Shown: piece by piece, positions 1 through 8,540 of the stretch
How the letters are laid out: each line of letters begins with the position of its first letter
Numbering within the stretch: the stretch's first letter is position 1
Assembly (NCBI GenBank): GCA_017462915.1
Contig: JAFTQG010000023.1
Coordinates: 1-49,476 of the forward strand
From: Prevotella sp.
GTDB lineage: Bacteria > Bacteroidota > Bacteroidia > Bacteroidales > Bacteroidaceae
DNA: 49,476 nt
Direction of reading: 5' to 3'
The notes under the pieces: model-generated
What the model was told of the DNA's origin: nothing
Databases searched by the model: none
Seen by the model: only the letters and a program-made list of their open reading frames with translations
Made by a program: the position numbers and the translations under genes

Positions 1-3
1 GAA

Positions 4-525
4 ATGGAAAAGAAACAGCTAATTTGGACTTGTGACAGTCTTTTGGACGAAGACGCACGCAAAGCGTATCAAGAAAGCCAGCGCGAATGTTCGGGTGATG
101 AGGAACACAATGTGACAGATGGGGAATGGGCTAATGAAGTCTATCTGTGGCTTGACGATGAGCGTACCAATCTCAACAAAATTGTCGATGGTGTGATAAT
201 AGCCTTCGCAGACCTCGGATTGTGGTACGGTCGGAGACAGGGATATAAAATCATAGGTAATAACATTGCAGACATACTGCACTCCTCACATGATGCGGAA
301 TGGTTTGGCGACACTTACAATATCCGTGGTGTCGAATATCACCATGACGGTACGAACTATATCCTTTACCGTGTGGCAAAGGACATGGAGGCGGCAGAGC
401 GCATAACTGAGAAAATCTACAGCGGAGAAGTCGATGAAGCGCAGTTCCGCAAGATGACACGCTCACTCCACCCATACGTGGCTGAGATATACGGATGGAA
501 AACAAGATGCAGGAAATGTGTATGA
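4..525 (+). CDS. Hypothetical protein, possibly 5'-truncated
   Basis: I do not recognise this 173-residue protein. It is acidic and looks soluble, with no signal peptide or membrane segment, and ends in a short basic, cysteine-containing tail (TRCRKCV). The ATG lies at the fourth base of the window and the codon before it (GAA) is open, so the true start could lie outside the window. A strong pair of hairpins follows the stop by 9 bases, so this gene probably ends a transcription unit that begins to the left. Nothing in the residues suggests an enzyme, so no function is assigned. Confidence 0.7.
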   Translation: MEKKQLIWTCDSLLDEDARKAYQESQRECSGDEEHNVTDGEWANEVYLWLDDERTNLNKIVDGVIIAFADLGLWYGRRQGYKIIGNNIADILHSSHDAEWFGDTYNIRGVEYHHDGTNYILYRVAKDMEAAERITEKIYSGEVDEAQFRKMTRSLHPYVAEIYGWKTRCRKCV

Positions 526-533
526 CAGTCAGA

Positions 534-619
534 CTCCCCAACTGTATCGGCAGAAATGCCGATACGCCGGGGAGCATACTCTTTGCAGATGCCCAAAGCG
601 TATGCTCCAACCCTTTTTG
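534..619 (+). terminator. Two overlapping hairpins, terminator-like
   Basis: Hairpin A pairs CTCCCC (534-539) with GGGGAG (569-574) around an inner perfect stem GTATCGGCA/TGCCGATAC (544-552/557-565) with a GAAA tetraloop. Hairpin B pairs GGAGCATAC (571-579) with GTATGCTCC (600-608), plus CTTTG/CAAAG inside, and is followed by AACCCTTTTT. The two share bases 571-574, so the outer part of A and the base of B compete. B plus the T run looks like an intrinsic terminator for the gene ending at 525. Confidence 0.6.
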
Positions 620-772
620 AAACTTTACACGAAGTAATACGCCTGTTATATCCATTTCATGTTTACTTTTCTAACAATCCCCCTTTTCTCTTTTATCAGC
701 CATCTCTCCAGTTATACCTAATTATCCGACACTCTCTTACCTGTCAGTATTCCGTTTTTTCATTCTGCATGA
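620..772. other. Gene-free spacer before leader L1
   Basis: This pyrimidine-rich spacer follows the terminator-like hairpins and precedes leader L1. I see no convincing gene. It contains CTTTTAT-type stretches similar to those found at the same relative position before other leaders of the family (near 8541, 9027, 11007 and 26565), which may be promoter or structural signals. No perfect TAnnTTTG box on the + strand was found here. Confidence 0.4.
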
Positions 773-1002
773 CCGCCAGGATATTATTTTTCCGCAAAGG
801 TAAACCGCCGCCTCCAAGCCTGCCAATGCCTGGCCATGCCGCGAGTGACTGCGGAAAATCTTCCTCTCCGCCGTCGAGCGTATTTTCCGCATCAGCCTTG
901 TCCGTTTGTCGCCGCCACCTTTTGGGAAGCAGAAAAATAAATCCCACGGTCACAGAAAGACCGAAATGAGGGAAGAAAAAAAAATCAAACAAGGTTAAAT
1001 AT
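773..1002 (+). ncRNA. Structured leader L1 of the methylase-helicase gene
   Basis: First of six related leaders. It opens with GCAAAGGTAA (794-803), then has a perfect 10-bp stem TGCGGAAAAT/ATTTTCCGCA (850-859/882-891) enclosing the conserved strings CTTCCTC and GAGCG. It closes with ATCCC (941-945), hairpin CGGTC/GACCG (947-951/959-963) and GAGGGAAGAAAA just before the start codon. The other leaders keep the loop strings while the stem bases change in pairs, which is the basis for calling this RNA structure. Whether it is a cis-regulatory leader, a processed RNA or a ribosome-binding aid is unknown. Confidence 0.55.
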
Positions 1003-4000
1003 ATGAGTTACAACAAACAGAAATCACTCGTGGCAAACGTGGAAGCCATAGAGACAGCGATGAAAGTCAAGGTACAGGGGCGACGTGCCACGGACAAGGA
1101 GAAAGAGACGCTTTCCTTGTATTCGGGCTTTGGCGGTATCAAAGAAGTGCTTAACATGGGTACAGACAAACCCATTGCGGAAGACATGGCAGAGCCTATC
1201 GGCAAGCTGCAAAGGCTGATAGACGAATATCCGTATTTTTCGGACGCAATGCGCAAGCAGGTAGTATCAAGCATCAAAGCATCGGTGCTGACCGCTTTCT
1301 ATACACCGCAGTTTATCATTGACGCAGTGGCGCAGCAGATACATAAAGTGTTTGCTGAAAACGGCTTGACCATGCGCTCATTCTTAGAGCCGAGTGCCGG
1401 CATTGGCGGTTTTCTGCCAGTAGCCATGTCCGGCACCGATACCCACGCTTTCGAGAAAGATTATATTACAGGACTTATTCTCTCTGTCCTGCATGACGAA
1501 GCGCTGACCTATACGGCAGGTTTTGAGACCATAGACAGGGAAATCACGGAAAACCGTACCTTTGATGTCATTGCCTCAAACATTCCATTCGGCAACTTCC
1601 GTGTGTTCGATGCTGAAATGTGGAAAAAGGGCGGCATCTACGAACAGGCGACCAAGACCATACACAACTATTTCTTTGTAAAGTCCATGGAACTGCTGAA
1701 CGAAGGCGGTTTGCTGGCTTTCGTCACTTCAAGGGGAGTAGCCGACACACCGGGCAACAAATTCGTGCGTGAGTATCTTGTGCGTCATGCCAATCTCATA
1801 ACCGCATTACGTCTGCCTGACACGCTTTTCATGCAGACGGGCGGCATAGAGGTGGGCAGTGACCTGCTTGTCTTTCAGAAGAACACACATAAGAGCGCAC
1901 TTTCGGGACGTGAGCAGGCTTTTCTTCAAGTCAGCAAGGAAATGGTGGATATGTCGGGAAAGACCACCGAATATGCAAACAGACTCTTCACCCTGCCAAA
2001 GACCACGCTTGCCACAGGCAGCCGCATCGCTATGAACCAATACGGCAAATACGTGCGCAAATACCTGTGGGAGAGCAGCGAGGTCTCCATGTTCAAATAT
2101 CTGTCCGGAATGTTGCAGGGAGACTTTGAGCGGTATTTCAGAAAAGGCATACTTGCCAACGGCGGCAGTCAGCCCATGCAGATGTCACTCTTCGGAGATA
2201 TGGACTGCGACATGGACGTTGCAAGGCAAAGGGGAAAGCGTGCCTACACCGATGATACGGAGGACTGGATGAAAAGCGGTGCTTTGGTGATATTCGAGGG
2301 ACAGGTCGGCACGTTGCAGTACAGGAAGTCAAGCCATTATACCGCAACGGCAGTTGACTTTATGCCTGTTGATGACGGCAAGGTGAACATCGAGAGGGCA
2401 ATGGACTATTTCCCAATCCGTAAGACCTATTTTGAACTCTCAAACATAGAAAGAGAGGAACAGAGGGAGGAAAAAGCATTGAGGGAACAACTTAACAGGG
2501 AGTATGATGCCTTTGTCAGTAAATGGGGATTTTTCCATGATAACGACAACAGGGAGTTTATCATGCTTGACAGCCTCGGTGTGGAGGTGTTCACCATTGA
2601 AATGCAGGTCGGCACGGACATATTCAAGGCTGACATCATGCGTGAGCCGGTCGCATTTCAGAAAGATGCAGCAGAAAAGATACAGACTTCCACGGAAGCC
2701 TTGCTGAGCAGCCTTAATTATTACGGAGGTGTGAACATGACCTACATCGTCCAGTCAACAGGCAAGAGCGAGGACGATATAGCCGCAGAACTCAAAGGCG
2801 AGATATTCTATAATCCAACTGTCAGCAGATGGGAGCACAAAGGCATGTTCCTTGCAGGGAACGTGATAGCCAAGAGCAAAGAGATAGTTTCCAGCATCGC
2901 CAACTTGGACGGTAAGGAAAAGGTGTATGCGGAAGAGGCATTAAAAGCACTGGAGGACGTATGTCCCGAACCTGTGCCATACGAGGAGCTTGAAATCAAC
3001 ATGGGCGAGCGGTGGATAGACACACAGCTTTATGCCGCATTCGCATCAGAACTCTTTGATGTGGAAACAAGCGTGATGTACTTCGATGTGAACGACACCT
3101 ACCTTGTTCGCTTGCAGGGATATTCCCCAATCGCATATAACACCTATTCCGTGCGCAGCTACAACGGTGAAGACCTGTTTGTGTTCGCACTTCAAGACAC
3201 CGTGCCCGAAATAACCAAGGAGATTTACCGTGGCGGTGAAAAGGTGCGTGTGCCCGATGAAGAAGCAATACAGGAGGCAGCCACCAAGATACAGGAAATC
3301 CGCAGCAAGTTCAACACATGGCTTGACAACAGACCGATAGCGGAGCGTGACGAGCTTGTACGGGTATATAATGAGCGGTTCAACTGCTATGTTCGTTCTC
3401 ACTATGACGGTTCGGCACAGACATTCCCCGGACTGTCCTTTGAGCAGTTCCCCTACAATGACCTGTATCCGTCACAGAAAGATGCCATTTGGATGATTAA
3501 GCAACTTGGCGGCGGTATCTGCTGGCATGAGGTGGGAACAGGCAAGACCATGATAATGTGTGCAGGGGCGTATGAAATGAAGCGGCTCGGACTGGTTCAG
3601 AAACCGATGATAATAGGACTGAAAGCCAACGTGCATGAGATAGCCGACACATTCCGCAAGGCATACCCCACGGCAAAGGTGCTATATCCCGGCAAGGAGG
3701 ACTTCACACCAGCCAACCGCAAGGAGGTGTTCTCAAAGATAAAAAACAACAACTGGGATTGTATAATTATGACACATGACCAGTTCTCAAAGATACCGCA
3801 GTCGGAGGAGACGATGATTGAGATATTCACAGAGGAGCTTGCCGATGTGGAGCGCAGTCTTGAAGTGCTGGAGAAAAGCACCATGCGTTACCGCAGCGGG
3901 AAAATGCAAAAGGGGCTTGAACAGAGGAAGCAGAACCTTACAGCCAAACTTGCCGAACTCCGCTTGAAGATTGAGAGCCGTAAGGACGATACTGTGAATT

Positions 4001-6003
4001 TTCATTCTATGGGAATAGACCACATATTTATAGACGAATGCCATCTTTTTAAGAACCTAATGTTTCAGACCAGGCACACAAGGGTTGCAGGTATCGGAAA
4101 CACACGCGGCTCACAAAGGGCAATGAACATGCTGTTTGCCATTCGTGACATTCAGAACCGCAACGGCAGAGACCTTGGCGCAACATTCCTGTCGGGAACG
4201 GTAGTTGTGAACGCACTGACCGAGCTGTATGTGATGTTCAAGTATCTGCGTCCAAGGGAACTGCAGAGACAGCAGATAAGCTGCTTTGACGCATGGGCAG
4301 CAATATTCACGAAGAAAACAGCAGACTACGAGCTGAACGTGACAGGCGCAATCAAGAGAAAAGAGCGTTTCCGCACTTATATCAAAGTACCGGAACTGGC
4401 TATGTTCCTGCGTGAAATCACAGATTACAGAACCGCCGACATGATAAACCTTGACGTGCCGGATAAGAATGTGCGTTTCCTCTCACACGCTCCCACCATT
4501 GCACAGGAGGAAATGATAGGACGGCTTGTCTCCTTTGCCAACAGCGGACAATGGGAGGACTTGGGGCTTGACACGCCCGAACCTGACAACCTCGACAAGG
4601 CAAAGATGCTCATTGCCACCAATGTGGCACGCAAGATGGCTCTTGACATGCGCCTGTTGGGTGACAAGTTCACTGACGATGCGAACAACAAGGCATCGAT
4701 ATGCGCAAGGACAATCCATGACTATTATGTGCGCTCCAATGCCAACCGTGGCACGCAGTTCGTGTTCAGCGACCTTTCAACATACAAGCCCGGCGAGTGG
4801 AACATCTACAGTGACATCAAGGACAAGCTGGTGCGGTTGGGTATTCCGGCTGACGAGATACAGTTTATCCAGTGCGCCAAGACCGAGAGGGCAAGAAAGC
4901 GGCTTTTTGAGGACATGAACAATGGAAAGGTAAGGGTGCTTTTCGGCTCTACTACCATGTTAGGCACAGGAGTGAACGCACAGAAAAGAGCCGTTGCGGT
5001 GCATCACCTTGAAATACCCTGGCGACCTGCCGACATGGAGCAGCGCAACGGAAGAGCCGTAAGAAAGGGCAACACCGTGAAGCTGTGGGGCGGCAATGTT
5101 GTGGACGTAGTAATCTACGGCACGGAAAAGACGCTTGACGCTTACAAGTTCAATCTCTTAAAGAACAAGCAAATGTTCATCAACCAGATAAACAACGGCA
5201 CGATAGCCGTGCGCCGTATCGACGAGGACAGCATGGACGAGGACAGCGGAATGAACTTTGCAGAGTTCGTGGCTATACTTTCCGGCAATACAGACCTGCT
5301 GAACAAGGCGAAGCTCGACAACAAAATCATGCAGCTGGAGAAAGAGCAGGCAATATTCAAGAAGAGCCACATAAAGGCGGAGCGGAAGATTGCCGCAAAC
5401 AGGCAGGAGATAGAGAAAGCAAGCCGCACGGCAGAGCGCATGAGGCAGGATTTGGAATATATCAGCTCATATAACGGTGAAGCCGTGACACTGTTGTTGA
5501 ATATGCAACAGGCTACGGCAGAGGAAACAGGACGTGAGCTGCACCGCATATCAAAGACTTACCGCAGCGGTGTATATGAGACCATAGGCAGCTACATGGG
5601 ATTGAACCTTTTGGTGCACAGCGAGACCAATCTCACGGGCTTGTTCGACCATAATTCGTTCTTCGTGGAGGGCATAAGCGGACTGAAATACCGTTACGGT
5701 TTATCCGGCGCACTGCCATTGGGCTTTGTTGAGTCCGCTCAATATCCAAGGATTACGCTTGAAAAGCTGCCTGTACTCATGAAAGAACAGCAGAACCGCA
5801 TCGGGAAATTGGAAAGCGAGTTGCCGACATTGCAGGAAATTGTCAGCAGAGAGTGGGACAAGGCGGACGAGCTGGCAAGGCTCACACTGGAATGCAAGGA
5901 GCTGCAAAGGAAGATTGAGGCGGATTTGAACAAGACGGAACAGCAGCCCGAAACAAGTTCTGAGCCGGAAACGGAAATTAAAGCCACAGAAAAGGTGGCA
6001 TGA
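1003..6003 (+). CDS. DarB-like N6-adenine methylase / SNF2-type helicase fusion
   Basis: This 1666-residue protein is probably an antirestriction or DNA-processing factor carried by mobile elements. The N-terminal half holds an N6-adenine methyltransferase-like domain: SAM-binding motif FLEPSAGIGGF near residues 128-138 and a catalytic-type motif SNIPFG near 192-197, where classical enzymes have NPPY/F. The C-terminal half is a superfamily 2 helicase: Walker A VGTGKT near 842, DECH box near 1012, and motif VI QRNGRAVRKG near 1347, followed by a charged coiled-coil tail. The same layout is known from phage P1 DarB, which protects incoming DNA from type I restriction, and from large plasmid proteins of Firmicutes and Bacteroidota. 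The start ATG follows the purine-rich end of leader L1. A terminator follows, so it appears monocistronic. The NIPFG substitution leaves methylation activity uncertain. Confidence 0.9.
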   Translation: MSYNKQKSLVANVEAIETAMKVKVQGRRATDKEKETLSLYSGFGGIKEVLNMGTDKPIAEDMAEPIGKLQRLIDEYPYFSDAMRKQVVSSIKASVLTAFYTPQFIIDAVAQQIHKVFAENGLTMRSFLEPSAGIGGFLPVAMSGTDTHAFEKDYITGLILSVLHDEALTYTAGFETIDREITENRTFDVIASNIPFGNFRVFDAEMWKKGGIYEQATKTIHNYFFVKSMELLNEGGLLAFVTSRGVADTPGNKFVREYLVRHANLITALRLPDTLFMQTGGIEVGSDLLVFQKNTHKSALSGREQAFLQVSKEMVDMSGKTTEYANRLFTLPKTTLATGSRIAMNQYGKYVRKYLWESSEVSMFKYLSGMLQGDFERYFRKGILANGGSQPMQMSLFGDMDCDMDVARQRGKRAYTDDTEDWMKSGALVIFEGQVGTLQYRKSSHYTATAVDFMPVDDGKVNIERAMDYFPIRKTYFELSNIEREEQREEKALREQLNREYDAFVSKWGFFHDNDNREFIMLDSLGVEVFTIEMQVGTDIFKADIMREPVAFQKDAAEKIQTSTEALLSSLNYYGGVNMTYIVQSTGKSEDDIAAELKGEIFYNPTVSRWEHKGMFLAGNVIAKSKEIVSSIANLDGKEKVYAEEALKALEDVCPEPVPYEELEINMGERWIDTQLYAAFASELFDVETSVMYFDVNDTYLVRLQGYSPIAYNTYSVRSYNGEDLFVFALQDTVPEITKEIYRGGEKVRVPDEEAIQEAATKIQEIRSKFNTWLDNRPIAERDELVRVYNERFNCYVRSHYDGSAQTFPGLSFEQFPYNDLYPSQKDAIWMIKQLGGGICWHEVGTGKTMIMCAGAYEMKRLGLVQKPMIIGLKANVHEIADTFRKAYPTAKVLYPGKEDFTPANRKEVFSKIKNNNWDCIIMTHDQFSKIPQSEETMIEIFTEELADVERSLEVLEKSTMRYRSGKMQKGLEQRKQNLTAKLAELRLKIESRKDDTVNFHSMGIDHIFIDECHLFKNLMFQTRHTRVAGIGNTRGSQRAMNMLFAIRDIQNRNGRDLGATFLSGTVVVNALTELYVMFKYLRPRELQRQQISCFDAWAAIFTKKTADYELNVTGAIKRKERFRTYIKVPELAMFLREITDYRTADMINLDVPDKNVRFLSHAPTIAQEEMIGRLVSFANSGQWEDLGLDTPEPDNLDKAKMLIATNVARKMALDMRLLGDKFTDDANNKASICARTIHDYYVRSNANRGTQFVFSDLSTYKPGEWNIYSDIKDKLVRLGIPADEIQFIQCAKTERARKRLFEDMNNGKVRVLFGSTTMLGTGVNAQKRAVAVHHLEIPWRPADMEQRNGRAVRKGNTVKLWGGNVVDVVIYGTEKTLDAYKFNLLKNKQMFINQINNGTIAVRRIDEDSMDEDSGMNFAEFVAILSGNTDLLNKAKLDNKIMQLEKEQAIFKKSHIKAERKIAANRQEIEKASRTAERMRQDLEYISSYNGEAVTLLLNMQQATAEETGRELHRISKTYRSGVYETIGSYMGLNLLVHSETNLTGLFDHNSFFVEGISGLKYRYGLSGALPLGFVESAQYPRITLEKLPVLMKEQQNRIGKLESELPTLQEIVSREWDKADELARLTLECKELQRKIEADLNKTEQQPETSSEPETEIKATEKVA

Positions 6004-6024
6004 TTGTTACTTCATATTTAACCT

Positions 6025-6067
6025 TCTCCCTCTGTTTGGTTGTGATAACCAGACAAGGGGATTTTCT
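6025..6067 (+). terminator. Intrinsic terminator of methylase-helicase gene
   Basis: The stem TGTTTGGTT/AACCAGACA (one G-U pair), extended by CCC/GGG, is followed by ATTTTCTTT. It lies 20 to 60 bases after the stop of the large + strand gene. The interval from here to the end of the convergent Abi gene (6068-6253) shows no convincing gene. Confidence 0.65.
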
Positions 6068-6253
6068 TTACACATGCAAAATGTCCGCATGAAACGTGGA
6101 AAGGATTGTAACGAACCTCACTTTTATACTTTTTATCCGGTCCTTACGGACAATCTCTTTTATGGCTTGACATCTGTCCTGCGTTTACCTTTTATACATC
6201 CTGCTTTCTACTATTTCAGAGAAAAGCCTTTTGCAAACCATCGCAGACGGCTT

Positions 6254-7183
6254 TTACCTCCATATTGGATCGTCCTTCCAATTTCCGATAAAGCCAAGCC
6301 TTTGATAAGGAATGTTCTGATTGGCACTTATCAGTTCAAGAATCTTATTCTTTATTTTATTGTCGGGGCAGACAGCATTGCAGAGATACAGCATAGCCAC
6401 GATGAAGCCGTATGGTCTGTTCTTTTGATTTTCTGTCAATGGTGAGTTTAGCCATTTGTCACGTAAGCCTCTTGGATTGGTTACTTTCTTTCCAAGCGTC
6501 CTGTTCCATAGTCTGGAATGGTGCGCCACGATGTTACGCATCAGAGAAATTGCCTCAAGCCAGCCTGTAAGGTCTTTTGCTGAGTAAAGCCCAAAATCGT
6601 TGGCTATTGCGGAACGCTGCGGAAGCTGCGACTTAAGGTTTTTGTACATCTTGGAAAGAGTACCGAATGTTGCCACCTCTATTATTCTCCACGCATCCGG
6701 ATTGTCACCGTCAAAAGACTCCTCATCCCAACTGGGATGACTGTCTATATATTCTTTGGCAAAAGGCTCCGTACTTCTTCCAAATTCATATTTTAAGTCG
6801 TAAACGAAATCTTCATGGTAATCACTGTTCTCAAAAAGAGAGGAGTCCAAATACCATAATCCATTACCTGCGGCTTGCGACATGTGGTTAATCACCTTTG
6901 AACGCAATGCCACTTCTATTATTTCTATTGCGTCAAAAAGAATAAGGCGCAGCTGATGGTCGAAATCATACCGCCGGATAACATCACTGAAGGTGGTTCC
7001 TTCAATGAAATCTCCATCTGTATCCGCATCCAGCAAGTCTCTCCAATAATATTTCAGACGGAAATAGCTGATACGTGAGAAACACTCCTTTGCCTCACGC
7101 TCTTCATCATCTGAGAAATTCATGCCCTTGTCACGAAGCAAGCGAATCTGTTCCTCTATATTACGCGGTTTCTGATTTTCCAT
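6254..7183 (-). CDS. Abi_2 / AbiD-AbiF family abortive-infection protein (HEPN)
   Basis: This 309-residue protein matches the Abi_2 family (AbiD/AbiF type), which causes abortive infection against phages and is thought to act as a HEPN-type RNase. The N-terminal family signature (RNIEEQIRLLRDKGM, then FSRISYFRLKYYW) is clear. The HEPN-like catalytic motif R-N-x3-H is visible as RNIVAHH at residues 216-222, followed by SRLWNR. The ATG at 7183 is preceded by a short structured leader that ends in an intrinsic-terminator-like hairpin, with a consensus Bacteroidota promoter upstream of that. The gene stands alone on the - strand between two + strand transcription units. This arrangement resembles AbiF loci, where a structured RNA sits upstream of the gene and may act as an RNA antitoxin. 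Family assignment is confident; the RNA-antitoxin role is inference. Confidence 0.9.
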   Translation of the reverse strand: MENQKPRNIEEQIRLLRDKGMNFSDDEEREAKECFSRISYFRLKYYWRDLLDADTDGDFIEGTTFSDVIRRYDFDHQLRLILFDAIEIIEVALRSKVINHMSQAAGNGLWYLDSSLFENSDYHEDFVYDLKYEFGRSTEPFAKEYIDSHPSWDEESFDGDNPDAWRIIEVATFGTLSKMYKNLKSQLPQRSAIANDFGLYSAKDLTGWLEAISLMRNIVAHHSRLWNRTLGKKVTNPRGLRDKWLNSPLTENQKNRPYGFIVAMLYLCNAVCPDNKIKNKILELISANQNIPYQRLGFIGNWKDDPIWR

Positions 7184-7284
7184 ACCTGTTTTATAAAAAA
7201 GTGACCCGCCTGCAGGTCTCCGGGATGCAGACGGGTTCTGTTATCTTTGATTCGGCATAAACCGAGAATCTTCTTTTTCGGTTG
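7184..7284 (-). ncRNA. Structured leader RNA of the Abi gene, ending in a terminator hairpin
   Basis: Read on the - strand, transcription should begin near 7278-7280. The transcript first forms AACCGA/TCGGTT, which competes with a TCGG/CCGA pairing just downstream. It then forms a strong hairpin ACCCGTCTGCA/TGCAGGCGGGT (7236-7226/7214-7204) followed by CAC and six T (7200-7195). The Abi start codon is only 12 nt beyond the T run. A promoter-short RNA-terminator-toxin order is typical of type III toxin-antitoxin systems and of the upstream RNA reported for abiF genes. It could instead be an attenuator. The hairpin is clear; the function is inferred. Confidence 0.55.
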
Positions 7285-7316
7285 CAAAGTTAGTAATAAA
7301 ATCTCAGACAGCCAAA
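7285..7316 (-). promoter_or_regulatory. Bacteroidota-type promoter for the Abi leader/gene
   Basis: On the - strand there is a -33 box TTTG (7316-7313), a 20-nt spacer and a -7 box TAACTTTG (7292-7285). This matches the Bacteroidota vegetative consensus (TTTG, about 19-21 nt, TAnnTTTG) and is the best promoter match I found in the window. Confidence 0.75.
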
Positions 7317-7334
7317 CTTTTTCCAAAGAAAATA

Positions 7335-7357
7335 CGAACTTAAAGCGAACTTAAAGC
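7335..7357. repeat. Short tandem repeat GAACTTAAAGC x2
   Basis: Two adjacent copies of the 11-mer GAACTTAAAGC lie just upstream of the Abi promoter's -33 box. They could be a regulator half-site pair for the Abi promoter, or chance in an AT-rich spacer. Confidence 0.4.
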
Positions 7358-7499
7358 AGAATGAAGTAGTTTTTGCATGTAAAAAACCTCTTCTATAAAC
7401 AATTCTGCCTTTTGTATTTGCCTTTTAACCTTACTGTATAAAGCTATTCCAATACCGTTTGAAATTTCTTAATGCTTATGCGTGCCGTCAAAATTTATC

Positions 7500-7710
7500 G
7501 GATGCAAAGGTCTGTCAGCGCCGCATGATGCCGACGGCTTGAAGTGCATTTCCTGCAAATTCTTCCTCCATGCAGAGTGTAATTGGCAGGAAAAACCGCC
7601 GCATGATGCTGTTCAGATGACCGTGTGTGGGCATCCGTAAAATCTCTGGCGGCAGGAACAAAGCCGAAAACAGGGAAAACAAAAAGTTTCACAAAAAAAC
7701 GGTTTACACA
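7500..7710 (+). ncRNA. Structured leader L2
   Basis: Second member of the leader family. GCAAAGG opens at 7504. The main stem is TTCCTGCAAATT/AATTGGCAGGAA (7550-7561/7581-7592, one mismatch) enclosing CTTCCTCC and CAGAGTGT, the same loop strings as L1 and L4 on different stem bases. The 3' block is divergent (GGC...GCC hairpin, then CAGGGAAAACAAAAA) and ends before ATG 7711. It is the least conserved of the six at its 3' end. Confidence 0.5.
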
Positions 7711-8112
7711 ATGACAAGGAAAAGGAACAAGACCTACAAGTTTATCGAAAAACTGATAGACAAGGTTACGACAAGCGAGAGCAACAACATGAATTTTACC
7801 TGTTACGGGCATTTGGTAGAGCTGCAAAGCGGCACGGAGGACTATGTTTCCGTGGCGATATACAATACTGATGACCGCTACAAGGGTGAAATGGCAGATT
7901 TCGACTTCGACTATCTGACAAAGGAACTTCATTTTGTCTTTTCTGAAAGCAAGGCACTTACGGACAAGATAATCAGTACATTTGCGGCTCTCTATCACAG
8001 GCGGCATATCCGTGTCTCATACGATGAGCAAGAATATGAAGATGAGGACACGACGTATGAGTACGACGAGACGGACGAGAATACCCTGCCTGTAAAACAT
8101 TTGAACAAATAA
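7711..8112 (+). CDS. Hypothetical acidic protein
   Basis: Unrecognised 133-residue protein with a basic N-terminus (MTRKRNKTYK) and a strongly acidic C-terminus (EYEDEDTTYEYDETDE). I start it at ATG 7711 rather than the upstream GTG at 7627, because the upstream 84 bases belong to leader L2 and encode low-complexity sequence. No signal peptide or membrane segment is visible. It is followed 18 bases later by another small gene, so the two are probably co-transcribed. Confidence 0.65.
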   Translation: MTRKRNKTYKFIEKLIDKVTTSESNNMNFTCYGHLVELQSGTEDYVSVAIYNTDDRYKGEMADFDFDYLTKELHFVFSESKALTDKIISTFAALYHRRHIRVSYDEQEYEDEDTTYEYDETDENTLPVKHLNK

Positions 8113-8130
8113 AACCATAAATTTTGAGTT

Positions 8131-8418
8131 ATGACATTCAATTACAACAAAGAGGAAAAGACACCGATGTCACTGGTGCTTGAAAATGGAGTTTCTGTAA
8201 AAGGCGAGTTCATCGACCTTAGAATTGCGGTTGATACACTGCCGCCAAACAAGGAATGGTATCAAATCCGACATTCTGATGATGACGGAAGCGAACCAGC
8301 CTCACTGAAAAGAGGATGTGTCATCGTGAACTTTTTCGGCACATTCATCTGTGACCCAATTAAGGAAATCACAGACGGTGAAGAGATTAATATATCGGAA
8401 TGGACTTTTGAAGACTGA
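8131..8418 (+). CDS. Small protein, LPD28-like
   Basis: This 95-residue soluble protein has the core LENGVSVKGEFIDLR...WYQIRHSDDD...VNFFGTFI. From memory it resembles the LPD28 large-polyvalent-protein-associated domain, a small domain found in Bacteroidota mobile elements. That is a tentative match. It follows the 7711 gene by 18 bases, in the same operon. Beyond its stop there is no further coding sequence until 9617. Confidence 0.65.
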   Translation: MTFNYNKEEKTPMSLVLENGVSVKGEFIDLRIAVDTLPPNKEWYQIRHSDDDGSEPASLKRGCVIVNFFGTFICDPIKEITDGEEINISEWTFED

Positions 8419-8446
8419 CAAGCCGCAATTACTGACAACGCAGTCT

Positions 8447-8480
8447 ATGCCGTGACTCCCATTCAAAGGGAAGTCGGCAT
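8447..8480 (+). terminator. Long hairpin after the small-gene pair
   Basis: ATGCCGTGACTCCC (8447-8460) pairs with GGGAAGTCGGCAT (8468-8480) across a 7-nt loop, with a one-base bulge. There is no clean T run immediately after it, so it may be a processing or structural hairpin that opens the long non-coding region rather than a terminator. Confidence 0.4.
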
Positions 8481-8540
8481 GGGCTGCCAAGTTTACCCTG
8501 TCCATACATAGGAACGCCACTTTTACACTATGTGTTCTTT

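Noticed and set aside
794-803. GCAAAGGTAA read as a - strand promoter (TTACCTTTGC) in L1, and likewise in L4 and L6
   Set aside because: The reverse complement fits TAnnTTTG, but no - strand gene follows. It is kept only as a conserved string of the leader; an antisense promoter is possible but unsupported.
6074-6445. A 123-codon + strand frame over the end of the Abi gene
   Set aside because: Most of it lies opposite the recognised Abi_2 coding sequence.
7495-8007. A 170-codon - strand frame opposite the small acidic protein
   Set aside because: Complementary to a better-supported + strand gene with a family leader; cysteine- and histidine-rich composition typical of shadows.
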